A stretch of 64,000 bases of DNA from positions 61,621,628 through 61,685,627 of the forward strand of contig JAOANR010000003.1 of the NCBI GenBank assembly GCA_030278955.1, read 5' to 3'. Below the pieces are notes generated by a model that had not been told where the DNA came from, did no database searches, and saw only the letters and a program-made list of their open reading frames with translations. The stretch is from Hygrophila difformis. Its lineage: Eukaryota > Streptophyta > Magnoliopsida > Lamiales > Acanthaceae. Within the stretch, counting starts at the first letter, position 1. Every line of letters begins with the position of its first letter. Positions 12,096 to 22,900 of this stretch are shown here, piece by piece. Position numbers and translations under genes: made by a program.

Positions 12096-13252
12096 ATGAC
12101 TCAACTGGAATCAACAAGGCTTTGAATGGAGAGGCTGTGTCTAACTCTGGAAGGATTAACAAATTGTTGGAAGAATTGATCAAGGAGCTAGCTAGAACTA
12201 ATGGAGGAGTCAGCTTAGGTACACCGATGGACTATGTTGGAGGGGCTTTCGACATGGCAGGTAGTTCCTCTTCCTTCAATACTTATGTCACTAATGGTTG
12301 GATTCTTGATTCAGGAGCTAGCTGTAACCTGTGTTCTAACATTTCCTTTCTTATTGACCCTCAACCCCTTACCTCTTTTCACTCTATTGTCCTGCCAGAT
12401 GGCACTACTAAATCACCCTCACATATTGGATCTATTAAGCTGAATAATGAGTTAATTGTTCCAAATGTTTATTATGTGCCAGGAGTGATTCTAAATCTTC
12501 TGTCCATAAGTCAATTAACTATTGATTTACAATGTGTGGCAATTTTTTATCCCTCTTGTTGCTTTCTGCAGGCCTTGAAAACTAGGAGAACTTTACTCAG
12601 AGCTACTTTACTCAATAAACTCTACATCTCTAATTCTAGTGTAAGTGATAGTTCCATTCCTTGTTTTGTCAATTCAGCTACAATTTCTGATTCTCACTCT
12701 TTGATTACATGGCATAATAAATTAGGCCATCCCTCTTCTAAGGTCATGGCTCATACTGGTTTGTTGATTGATACTAAATTTGATGTACCCTGTGACATTT
12801 GTCTTACATCAAAAATACATAGATTGCCTTTTAATTCTAGTTCTTCTCATGCTTCATCTGTTTTCGATTTAATACATTGTGATCTTTGGGGGCTCTTCAC
12901 TCCAATTGATAGAAGTCAATTCAGATTCATGCTCACAATAGTTGATGACTCATCTCGAGCCACCTGGGTTTACTTACTGACTTCTAAGTCTGACACATGT
13001 GTTCTTTTAACAAAATTCATAACTCATGTCAAAACACAGTATAATGGAGTTATTAAGGTCATTAGATCTGACAATGGGTCAGAGTTTTACAACAAGAGGT
13101 GTCTCAACATGCTTCATGATCTTGGCATCACACATCAGACATCTTGTATTTACACACCGCAACAAAATGGTCGTGTGGAAAGGAAGCACAAACATCTCAC
13201 TCAAGTTGCAAGGAATTTGTTACTGACATCTGGACTACCTAAATCCTACTAG
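12092..13252 (+). pseudogene. Copia protease and integrase segment
   Basis: Aspartic protease motif LDSGASC near residue 72, then the GAG-pre-integrase HHCC region (HNKLGHPS, CDICLTSK). The integrase core follows with its catalytic acids in HCDLWG, RSDNGSEF and NGRVERKH. The frame is stopped by TAG at 13250-13252, where the family normally has a tryptophan codon, and continues in the same frame at 13262. The catalytic residues themselves are intact. Confidence 0.88.
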
Positions 13253-13261
13253 GGTGATGCC

Positions 13262-14910
13262 ATGCTCACTGCTTCTTACATTATCAATCGACTGCCAACA
13301 ACTGTACTCAACTGGAAGTCACCTTATGAAGTGATCTTCAACAACAAACCAGATTTGTCGCTTCTTCAAACCTTTGGATGTCTCTGCTATATGAAGATTC
13401 CTCTTCCTAATATTGGGAAGCTAGATCCCAGAGGCATTAAAGGAGTTTATCTTGGAGTAGCTGTCAATCAAAAGGGGCACAGAGTGCTGGACTTGAAAAC
13501 CAAGCAAGTACATATAAGTAGAGATGTCATGTTTTTTGATGATATATTTTCCTTTAAAGATCACAGTGATATTAACTCATCTAGCTACCCTACCACTATC
13601 CATACACTACCTTCATCATATTTTCTACCTGATTTGCCCACTGCCACTCAGGATCATAATACTTTCACTGAAGTGCCTACTGCACTTCAGGACAATGTGC
13701 ACTCTCCTTTAGCTCCTACTGAGCTACTAAGCCATACTCCTTATGCTAACTCTCATGTCCTTCCTACTGAAGTACAGAGCTCACTTCATTCCAATGAAGC
13801 ATCCTGTGGTGCTTCTACATCTGTTGTTCCATCACCTATAGAGCAACCTCTTTCATCTATTCAGGACACAGGTGTTGCACCAGCTGCTGAACAAATTCTT
13901 CCACAGAGACCAAGAAGGGTAGTGAGGAGGCCTGCCAAGTTCAACGATTATGTATGCACATCCCTGGAAGATCCAGAGTTTGTCCCTCAAGATTTCAATC
14001 AAGCCCATGGTATTCCACATTGGGACAAAGTTGTTGATGCTGAACTTGAGGCACTTTTAAAGAATGAAACCTGGGAATTGGTACCTCTGCCCACTGGAAA
14101 GAAGCCCATTCGTTGTAAATGGGTCTTCAAGGTGAAGTATAACACGGATGGCAGTATCAATAAACACAAAGCTCGATTGGTGGCAAAGGGATTTCATCAG
14201 AAATATGGGGAAGACTACAATGATTCATTTGCCCATGTTGCTAAGACGTAAGTGTTAGAATTCTCTTTGCATTGGTAGCTTCATTTCATTGGAATATTTG
14301 TCAATTGGATGTGAATAACGCTTTCATTCATGGCAATTTGGAGGAAGATATCTTTATGCACTGTCCACCAGGTTTGAAAGCGCCACAAGGGCTTGTCAGC
14401 AAGCTAAAGAAATCCTTGTACGGTCTCAAACAAGCTCCAAGACAATGGTATGGTGCTTTATCTAGTTTTTTGAAGGAATGTGGCTATGCACCTACTTATA
14501 GTGATCAATGCATCTTTCTTAAATTTACTCAAGTTGGATTGGTTGCTTTAGTAGTGTATGTAGATGACATACTGATTACTGGGGCTGATCATTGTGAGAT
14601 CACAACCATAAAGCAACAACTACATCACAGGTTCACTATAAAGGATTTCGGTAAGGCCGCCTACTTCCTTGGCTTGCAGATTGTTACCTCTGCTGCTGGT
14701 TACTCTGTTAATCAGTCTAAGTATGCTTCTGATTTATTAGATGAAATTGATTTTCCTTCTAATCCTAAGGCCCATGTCCCCTGCATTCCTCATAAGACTC
14801 TTGGTATTGATGCTCCTTTATTTGAAGACCCCCACTTATACTGGAGGGTAGTTGGTAAATTACTATATCTTGGCTTTTCCAGGCCAGATTTGTGTTATAG
14901 CGTTCAATAA
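13262..14910 (+). pseudogene. Copia reverse transcriptase segment, frameshifted
   Basis: Continues the integrase C-terminus (FGCLCYMKIP) and a Ser/Thr/Pro-rich spacer. The RT follows with NETWELVPLP, ARLVAKGFHQ and, after a frameshift near 14250, QLDVNNAFIHG and the active site YVDDILITG. It ends at TAA 14908-14910, apparently a glutamine codon turned into a stop. Confidence 0.88.
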
Positions 14911-15577
14911 TTGTCTCAATATATGCAAGAGCCCACTACAGAACATTGGCAGGTTGTGGTTCTCATCCTACAGTATCTACAAAACAATCCTCATATTGGT
15001 CTCTTCTATCCTTTTTGGTCTATCTCTTGACTTGAAAGGTTATTGTGACTCCGACTGGAGGAATTGTCCAGTCACTCGCAAGTCTCTAACTGGTTATTGC
15101 ATATTCTTGGGAGGTCATTTAATTGCTTGGAAAACGAAGAAGCAAAACTTTGTCTCGAAGAGCTCCACAGCTGAATTTAGAAGCCTTGGAGCTACTACCT
15201 CAGAGCTCTTGTGGATTGGTTCTATATTTCAGGAACTCAAGCTTCCTTTATCTACTCCTTATCCCATCTTTTGTGACAATGCGTCTGCCATACAACTTGT
15301 GAAGAATCCCCTACATCATGAACGGACAAAACACATTGACTTTGGTTGTCTATTTGTTCGGGACTACTTCCAACAACATTACATTGATCCGATCTTTGTC
15401 CCATCTACTCATCAGCTGGCCGACATCTTCACCAAGGGTCTTCCATCCAAGATTTTTCTTTCTATTTGCTCCAAGTTGAACCTCTGGCGAGCTTCAACTT
15501 GCGGGAGGGATGTTGAGGATAAAGAAGAAGGAACCATCTGGATGACACAGAAGCTGAAGCATGTTGGAGTTGGATAG
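14911..15577 (+). pseudogene. Copia RNase H segment
   Basis: In another frame after a shift between about 14950 and 15040: CDSDWRNC, SSTAEFRSL, FCDNASAIQL and HQLADIFTKGLP are the RNase H signature blocks. The reading frame runs a short way into the 3' LTR. Confidence 0.85.
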
Positions 15578-15781
15578 CAGTAGTTCTGCTCTCTTCACTT
15601 TGTGTTTTATCTCTTAGGGGCAGTTTAGTATTTTACTATATTAGTGCTACTTAGTTCAGTACATATCGCATTAGCACTTTATATAAATAGGTTGTCCATT
15701 GTAATGTAAATATACTTCAGATTCATTCTCAATACAATGGAGACGGTTATTTACGCTTTCTGCTTCGTCTAGATCTCAACA
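15511..15781 (+). repeat. 3' LTR of the full-length Copia element
   Basis: Near-identical to 10716-10986. A TATA box lies at the equivalent position. Confidence 0.92.
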
Positions 15782-15893
15782 ATTTCCACAAATATAAATC
15801 AATAATCTATATACATCTTTGATAAAATAATATTTTCCCCTATTTTATTTTTATATATTCGTGACAATTAGTTTGAGTTATCACTAGACTCTG

Positions 15894-16553
15894 TGTTGGG
15901 GCCATACGGAATAATGGGCCGCGAAAGGGCTATTGGGCCATAAGACATGGGCCGGAAGAAAGAGGAAGTCCAAAAAGAAGATGGGCTCAAGATTGGTGAG
16001 GCCGAAAGTGCATAGTAAACCAAAGGGAGGAAATCGAAGCTGAGGAAGGTTTCGGCCGAAATGGGAAGAAATAGCCGAAACCTAAGCAATCGAATTAAAG
16101 GGAGAAAGAATTCGGCTCAGAGGAGTTAGCCGGAGAGCGGTTATTCCAGCTCCGGCTATAAATAGGGGTCGACGCACTCAAAATCAGAGAGATCAATCCA
16201 ACCCCCAAATTACTTTTATCAATTTTAATTCCTTGTTATCTTTACTGCTTTCTTTACAGCTTTCCTTTACAGCTTTCCTTAGAATCTAGCCTAGTTTGTA
16301 GCGGTTACCATTTCCAAATCCACCGTTGCTCCTTAGCAGCTGGTAGTTTGGTTTTCTGTTTTTGGTGAATTCCGCCGTTGTTTCTTAACAACAGGCAGAT
16401 TCTCCGTTGTATCGTGTTATTGTTGATCAATTCAAGGAAGATTCATTCAATTGTGGGCGCATTATTGTTAATCCGAACCCGTAATCGGTTTGATCCTTTT
16501 CCGATAGCCTCCCTTGAGGAGAAAAAGGTCCTTGGCTACACCAGAGCCAAACA
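15894..16553 (+). repeat. 5' LTR of the Tat-lineage element
   Basis: 660 bp. It is 13 bp longer than the 3' LTR because a tacagctttcctt unit is duplicated near 16255-16280. Otherwise only a few substitutions separate the two LTRs. Confidence 0.95.
16157..16164 (+). promoter_or_regulatory. TATA box in the 5' LTR
   Basis: Perfect TATAAATA in a GC-richer context (ggctataaataggggtc). The equivalent site in the 3' LTR is 28078-28085. It would place the start of genomic RNA near 16190. Confidence 0.75.
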
Positions 16554-16572
16554 GTGGCACGCCCAGTAGGAC
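16554..16572 (+). promoter_or_regulatory. Primer binding site region
   Basis: The sequence directly after the LTR, gtggcacgcccagtaggac, lies where minus-strand DNA priming occurs. The matching tRNA could not be named with certainty. Confidence 0.55.
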
Positions 16573-16577
16573 GCAGA

Positions 16578-19500
16578 ATGGCGTTTGAACAAGCAACTCC
16601 AGCAGCAAACACGGCGGCGAGGACTGATTTGCCGCCGATTCAGGAAGAACGCGCACCAGAAGCCGGAGAATTCCCCCCAGGGTTCCCCGGACCATCACAT
16701 TTCCATAATCAGGAGTTTTCGAACGATGATTTAACCCCGCGATTCCGAGATCAGGTTCAATTTATGGTGGAGGCGGCGGTTACTAACTCGGTTCGCCAAA
16801 TCGAAGGAAATATTCTGGCAGCGATGCCAGCCATGTTTAGAGCCGAAATCGCGAGGAGTATGTATCCGATGGGAGCACAACAAGCTCCAGTGGCGCAAAA
16901 TCCACCGCAAAATCCTCACAATTTTCAGCAGCAGGCCTTTAGGCCGCCAGGAGGGCATGGAGCTCGGCCTTTTGTTCCTCCGCAGCAGAGGTACGATCAG
17001 CAACAGAATCAACCGCCTCAACCAGCTGCTCAACCGCCTGCTCCAGTGGTTCAACAACAATACGCACCACTTCATCAGAATCCTCCACAACTGGTTGACA
17101 GAGAGTTGATTGCTGAGATTATTCGCACACAGTTTGGGAATCTCATCGGCCAGGAGAATAGGCCGATGTATCGGAAACCTTATCCAGATTACATCGAGGA
17201 GCAGTATCCACTGCCTAGAGGGGTGAAGGTTCCAGATTTTAACACTTTTTCTGGAGAAGTCGGCCGCTCTACCATCGAGCATATCGGCCGATTTACAGCT
17301 CAATGTACCAGAATCGCGCAAAATGATTTTCACATGCTGATATTGTTCAGTTTGTCATTAACTGGCCCAGCATTCGAATGGTACATTAACTTGCCAGCGG
17401 GATCGGTCAATACTTGGGCCGAAATGGAGCGGTTATTCCATGACCGATTCTATAATACTAGTCCGGAAGTCTCGGTAGTTGATCTGACGTCAACTAAGCA
17501 GAAGGCGTCTGAGTCGGTTACTGAATTCATTGAGAGATTTTATGCAGTGAAGGCTCAGGTGAAGACAATGCTGCCTGAGCATGAATATATTCAAATCTTA
17601 AAGCAGAATTTGAAGTTTGCCATCAAGGACAGATTGATGGTAACAAGACCGAGGACGGTAGCCGAATTAACGGCTGAAGCAATAAGGATGGAGACATATT
17701 TGGCGGAACAAGCGGCTTTCAAATCAAGCAGAAGTCAAAGTGGAAGATCACAACCTATCCAGTCAGCTGCCTCATTTGCTGAATCTCTGGATAGATGTGA
17801 AATTCAGGAAGAGTACAATGCGGAAGACGTTCCTGCATTAGCCGAAGTCGCAAGGGCAGAGTTAATCATAAAAAAGCCTATGACGTGTCCAGCACTTCGG
17901 CCAGCCAGAGGCAAGGAGAAAGAAGGAGGAGATGAATCTCAAAGGTTTTACTCTTTCGACTTGTCACAAATGGACGAAATATTTGATTATTGCCAGAAGA
18001 ACGGATTGCTAGAGTTTAAAGGAAACCATCCGCAGCCTACCAAGGATCAGTTGGAGGCCGGATGGTGCAGATTCCACGGATCAGCCACTCATTCCACGGC
18101 CATTTGTGGGCATTTTAGGAAGCTGATCCAGAAACATGTCGATGATGGGAAGCTGAAGTTCCCAGAAAGGCTTATGGCGGTCGATAAGAATCCGTTCCCA
18201 GTTGCCAACATGGTGATGGTGCAGCCCAACCAGAATAAATCGGTGCATGACCGATTGGGGGATCAAACATCATCTAGTAAGAGTTCTGTGTACGATCGGC
18301 TTGGGGATCAGCCATCGGCTCAGAAGTCAGGAGTATGGAAAAGGCTAGGATCTCCGAAGGGAAAAGAGAAAGTTACAGATGTTTTTGACCGATTGGGGAA
18401 TTATGAGGTGAAAGAGTGGATCAAGCAATCGGAGAGACATCAGGAGATCGAGGTCGGAGATAAGAGTGAGAGACCAACGTTGAAAATCATAACCAACGGA
18501 TGGGACTCAGAGATGAAGTTAACAGCCGATAAGCAGAATGGAAAGACTGTGATACAGATCACAGTCCCTGAAGAAGCTGTTAGCCCCGAAATGAAAAAGC
18601 TTAGAAGGCCACCAGCAAATACTCAGGTAGGCCGATGGGTCCGAAACTCTCCAGAAAGAAGGCATTTCGATCAACGCCGACATGACCATTCAGCTTGGAG
18701 GGCAGAGGAGAGAAAAGTCCCAAAAGGAAAGGGATCGTATCGTACTTTCAAACGAAGAATGCAACGGCTTAAAGTAGCTGCTGCTTCTGAGCAAGAGGAG
18801 TATGATATGATGCATATGGAAGAGGACTTCCCTGATGATTGTTCGTTCTCGGGGGGACGAATACTCAATAGGGTATTCTCAGCTCGTTTGAAATCCGAAT
18901 CAAAAGAAGAGAGGAAGCCGAAAGAAGGACAAGATCGGCTGAAAAACAAAACCGAATTTCGGCCAAAAGTAATACAGCCGAAAGTTGAAAGTGAGCAGCC
19001 GAAATCAAAAGAAGAATGGAAGCCTAGACCAGTCCGAACCAGGGAGTGGAAGCCGAAGACAACTATCATTCCGAATAGTGATATACCCCCTGTTGGGCAG
19101 TTTAAGTTCGACTTCGGATCTAGCGCGAATATGGTGACGGTAACCACCGAAGAGAAAGAGGAGTACTGGTCGGATTCCGAACCAGCGGTGGTTTTTTGTC
19201 AAAAGGATGGAGAATACTATGGTGATGAAGAACCCATAGTGGATTTTTGTTTCGATAAACTTGAGATATTTCGGCCGGAAGCCGAAATAGAGAAATCGTT
19301 TGAGGAAGGATATGAAGCATTTGTTCCTGAAGCTCAACCAGGTACGATTTTGCCTCCAACTGCGAAGATGTCCCAGCATGTGAGGCCTTTATACGTTAAA
19401 GGGTGGGTCAATGGGAGACCACTCAGAAGAATGTTTATCGACGGTGGAGCCACAGTTAATATCATGCCACTGTCCACGCTAACGAAGATAGGCCGTTCGA

Positions 19501-19946
19501 AGGAAGATTTACTCCCTACGAGAATGAAGGTAATGAGTTTTGTGGGGGCTCAAACTGCGGCCGAAGGATGTATACTGGTAGATGTAACGGTCGGAACAAT
19601 ATCAATTCCGACCATGTTCTTTGTGGTGGATGCAGAAGTCCCGTATGCGGCCCTATTAGGCCGATGCTGGATTCATACATCCCGATGTTTGCCATCAACG
19701 CTTCACCAGAAAGTATGGTTTTGGAAGAAGGATGGCACAGTAGAAGAAGTAGATGGGGATCAACCTCCATTTCCAGTCAGCTCAGCCGGACGAATTGATG
19801 CGGTGTTATATGAAGAACCGATTCAACCATTCCTAGCAGTGGTAGGGGATCGGTACCCGCAGGTGATCGAGTGTGATTGGACAGATTTGGGGTTTGAAAT
19901 CAGATACCAGGCCGATGAACGGCCAGTCGAAGAAGAAAGTAAATGA
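16578..19946 (+). CDS. Tat-lineage Gag-protease polyprotein
   Basis: The first ATG after the primer binding site gives 1122 residues; the frame is also open upstream to the LTR edge but lacks an earlier ATG. The N-terminal third is Gln/Pro-rich. A Retrotrans_gag domain spans about residues 225-335 (PAFEWYINLPAGSVNTW). A histidine/cysteine segment CRFHGSATHSTAIC follows near residue 497. Around residues 555-617 a short DRLG motif is repeated four times. The C-terminus is a retropepsin with active-site D955 in FIDGGATVN, the DGG form usual in this lineage. The protein forms particles and processes itself in the family. Its stop overlaps the pol start by 4 nt (ATGA). Confidence 0.93.
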   Translation: MAFEQATPAANTAARTDLPPIQEERAPEAGEFPPGFPGPSHFHNQEFSNDDLTPRFRDQVQFMVEAAVTNSVRQIEGNILAAMPAMFRAEIARSMYPMGAQQAPVAQNPPQNPHNFQQQAFRPPGGHGARPFVPPQQRYDQQQNQPPQPAAQPPAPVVQQQYAPLHQNPPQLVDRELIAEIIRTQFGNLIGQENRPMYRKPYPDYIEEQYPLPRGVKVPDFNTFSGEVGRSTIEHIGRFTAQCTRIAQNDFHMLILFSLSLTGPAFEWYINLPAGSVNTWAEMERLFHDRFYNTSPEVSVVDLTSTKQKASESVTEFIERFYAVKAQVKTMLPEHEYIQILKQNLKFAIKDRLMVTRPRTVAELTAEAIRMETYLAEQAAFKSSRSQSGRSQPIQSAASFAESLDRCEIQEEYNAEDVPALAEVARAELIIKKPMTCPALRPARGKEKEGGDESQRFYSFDLSQMDEIFDYCQKNGLLEFKGNHPQPTKDQLEAGWCRFHGSATHSTAICGHFRKLIQKHVDDGKLKFPERLMAVDKNPFPVANMVMVQPNQNKSVHDRLGDQTSSSKSSVYDRLGDQPSAQKSGVWKRLGSPKGKEKVTDVFDRLGNYEVKEWIKQSERHQEIEVGDKSERPTLKIITNGWDSEMKLTADKQNGKTVIQITVPEEAVSPEMKKLRRPPANTQVGRWVRNSPERRHFDQRRHDHSAWRAEERKVPKGKGSYRTFKRRMQRLKVAAASEQEEYDMMHMEEDFPDDCSFSGGRILNRVFSARLKSESKEERKPKEGQDRLKNKTEFRPKVIQPKVESEQPKSKEEWKPRPVRTREWKPKTTIIPNSDIPPVGQFKFDFGSSANMVTVTTEEKEEYWSDSEPAVVFCQKDGEYYGDEEPIVDFCFDKLEIFRPEAEIEKSFEEGYEAFVPEAQPGTILPPTAKMSQHVRPLYVKGWVNGRPLRRMFIDGGATVNIMPLSTLTKIGRSKEDLLPTRMKVMSFVGAQTAAEGCILVDVTVGTISIPTMFFVVDAEVPYAALLGRCWIHTSRCLPSTLHQKVWFWKKDGTVEEVDGDQPPFPVSSAGRIDAVLYEEPIQPFLAVVGDRYPQVIECDWTDLGFEIRYQADERPVEEESK

Positions 19947-22900
19947 TGGAGTCACAACCGAATCAAGCGACCGAGTTCGAATCGGCCGAACTCGGAGTTT
20001 CAGACGACAAAGCTGGATGGAGCGATTTAATAGACGCAATTCCAAAGCGAACGCCGGATTTCAAAGCTCAAGACCCCTTGAAAATGGTCAATGTTGGTAC
20101 AGACGAACACCCGAGGGAGATCCCGTTGAGTGCAAATCTTGATCAGCAGATGACAGGCCGATTTAAGGAGGTTCTAGTCGAATTCAAGGATTGTTTCGCA
20201 TGGGACTATACAGAGATGCCAGGATTGGAGCGGTCGATTGTAGAGCACAGACTGCCTATTAAAGAAGGGTTCAGGCCGCATAAACAGCCGGCCAGGAGGG
20301 CAGCGCCCGAAATAGTCCCAAAAATAAAAGAAGAAATAGAGAAATTGTTAGCGGCCGGGTTTGTTAGGCCAGCTAAATATGTAGAATGGCTATCAAATAT
20401 TGTTCCTGTAATAAAGAAGAATGGAAAATTGAGAGTTTGTATCGATTTCAGGAATCTTAATATAGCCACTCCGAAAGATGAGTATATGATGCCTATTGTT
20501 GACTTGTTGATTGATTCGGCCGCAAAACAGGGGATGCTATCTTTCATGGATGGATACTCAGGATACAACCAAATTTTTATGGCCGAAGAAGACATTCACA
20601 AGACTGCATTCCGGTGCCCTGGCGCCATAGGGATATATGAATGGGTGGTGATGCCGTTCGGACTGAAGAATGCAGGAGCTACATACCAGAGAGCCATGAA
20701 CTATGTTTTCCATGACCTCATAGGGGATTGTGTTGAAGTCTATATTGATGACGTCATGGTCCGATCCAAAGATATCGAAAGCCACTTGAACGATTTGCGG
20801 AAGGTGTTCGCGAGGATGAGGCTGCATGGAGTCAAGATGAATCCAGCCAAGTGTGCTTTCGGAGTACAGGCAGGAAATTTTCTCGGGTTCCTGGTACATA
20901 ACAAAGGAATAGAAGTTGATGCGAACAAAACCAGGGCTATCCAAGAAGCCAAACCTCCACATGATAAGAAGAGTCTACAGAAGTTTCTTGGAAAAATCGG
21001 TTTTCTGAGACGATTCTTAGCAAATGCGGCTGGAAAGTCGAAACCACTAACCGATTTATTGAGGCTAAAGAAGGAAGAGGAGTTCAAATGGGGAATCGAC
21101 CAACAAAAAGCCTTCGAACAATTGAAGCAGGATTTGATGAATCCACCTGTGTTGGTTCCTCCAATTTTAGGACGGCCATTGAAATTGTATATAGCAGCGG
21201 CCGAAGAATCTATTGGAGCATTACTGGCGCAAGAAGACGATGAAGGAAGGGATCGGGCGATTTATTATCTTAGTCGAATCCTAAGGGACGCCGAAGTAAG
21301 GTACTCGCCGATTCATAAACTATGTTTAAGCCTTTATCATGCATGCCAGAAATTAGAATATTATATTCAACCAAGGCAAGTGATAGTGGTAGCTTCGGTT
21401 GACATAGTCAAGATTATGATGAATGACCCGGTCAGTAGTCGAAGAATGGCCAAATGGGCAATGAAGTTAAATGCATACGATTTGAGATATCAACCTTTGA
21501 GGGCTATGAAAGGACAGATTGTAGCCGATTTTCTGACTGATCATGTGATGCACCCGATAACCGATGACATCGATCATCAGGATCGGCCGAAAGAAGTTGG
21601 TGAAATAGGAATTGTATACTTGCAACCATGGGTAATGACATTTGATGGTTCTAAAGCCGCTTCAGGAGTTGGAGCAGGGTTTACCCTACAAACACCGGAG
21701 GGCAAGATATACAAATATTTCGTGCAACTGCCAGAATCATATACGAACAACCAAGCCGAATATAAAGCGTTAATTTCGGGATTACAACGGTTGATAGAAG
21801 AAGGAGTGAGAGCAATCATAGTCAAAGGGGACTCGCAAGTAGTTGTTCAGCAATTGTTAGGCGATTTTTCGGTTAAGAGTTCCCAGTTGATTAGATTATA
21901 TGAAGAAGCGGTTACTTTGTTAGAAGAATTTGATGAGGTGTACATTGAGTATATCCCGAGAGAAAAGAACGAAGTAGCCAATGAATTGGCTCAACATGCA
22001 GCTAAATATCGGTTGATGCCGATAGCAGGAAATGTAGAAGTGCGTTTGGCCGAAACAGAGAAGGCCGAATGGATAAAAAAGATAGCACAGACGTTAGAAG
22101 ATCCTTCGGAGGCTAATCCGGCCGAAAAACGGAAGGCGCTGGACTACGTCATAATAGGAGGATTATTATTCAAGCGTGCTATTGATGGAATATTGCTCAG
22201 ATGCGTCGGAGAAGAAGATGCTAGAAGGGTAATGGGAGAGGTTCATGAAGGAATATGTGGTGCGCATCGGGCAGGAAAGTCGATGAAGTGGAGTATTATT
22301 CGGCTGGGATATTATTGGCCGAATATGGGTCCTGATTGTGAAAAATATGCAAGAGGATGCACCGAATGTCAAAAGCATGGGCCGATTCAGAAGTTACCGG
22401 CCGAAGAATTACATATAATGATCAAACCATGGCCATTCAGAGGATGGGCCATGGACATCATAGGAAAAGTTCATCCCTCTTCGTCGAAAAGACATGAGTT
22501 CGTGCTAGTAGCAACAGATTACTTCACAAAATGGGCCGAAGCTCAGGCCTATGTCAGCATTTCACAAGAGGAGGTGATTGAGTTTATTAAGAGACAGTTG
22601 ATTTATAGATTCGGGATCCCACAGACGATTCTAACAGATAGAGGAACTGTATTTGTGGGAGAAAAGGTCAAGGCCTTTGCAGACGAATACGGGATAAAAA
22701 TTGTGCATTCGTCACCATATTACCCGCAAGGAAATGGACAAGCAGAGGCCACAAACAAACAGCTAATAGGAATCATAAAGAAAATGATTGAAGATCAACC
22801 AAGAAAATGGCACGAAAAGTTATCTGAAGCATTGTGGGCCTATCGAAATGCTAAAACTTCAGCTACTGGGTTCACACCATTTCGGCTGACTTATGGAATG

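Larger units (their letters stand above)
10716..15781 (+). mobile_element. Full-length but decayed Copia retrotransposon
   Basis: Two 271-bp LTRs (10716-10986 and 15511-15781) begin TGTTGAGG and end CTCAACA. They differ at about four sites. The primer binding site tggtatcagagcc (10987) matches initiator tRNA-Met, and the polypurine tract gcgggaggga precedes the 3' LTR. The interior order protease, integrase, RT, RNase H is that of Copia. At least four frameshifts and two nonsense codons break the ORF, so it is not autonomous. The flanking 5-bp sequences (atgat and atttc) do not match. Confidence 0.93.

Noticed and set aside
16731..17333. 200-codon ORF opposite gag, and other minus-strand ORFs under gag and pol
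   Set aside because: They lie opposite intact gag or pol codons, have no promoter or splice structure and no domain.
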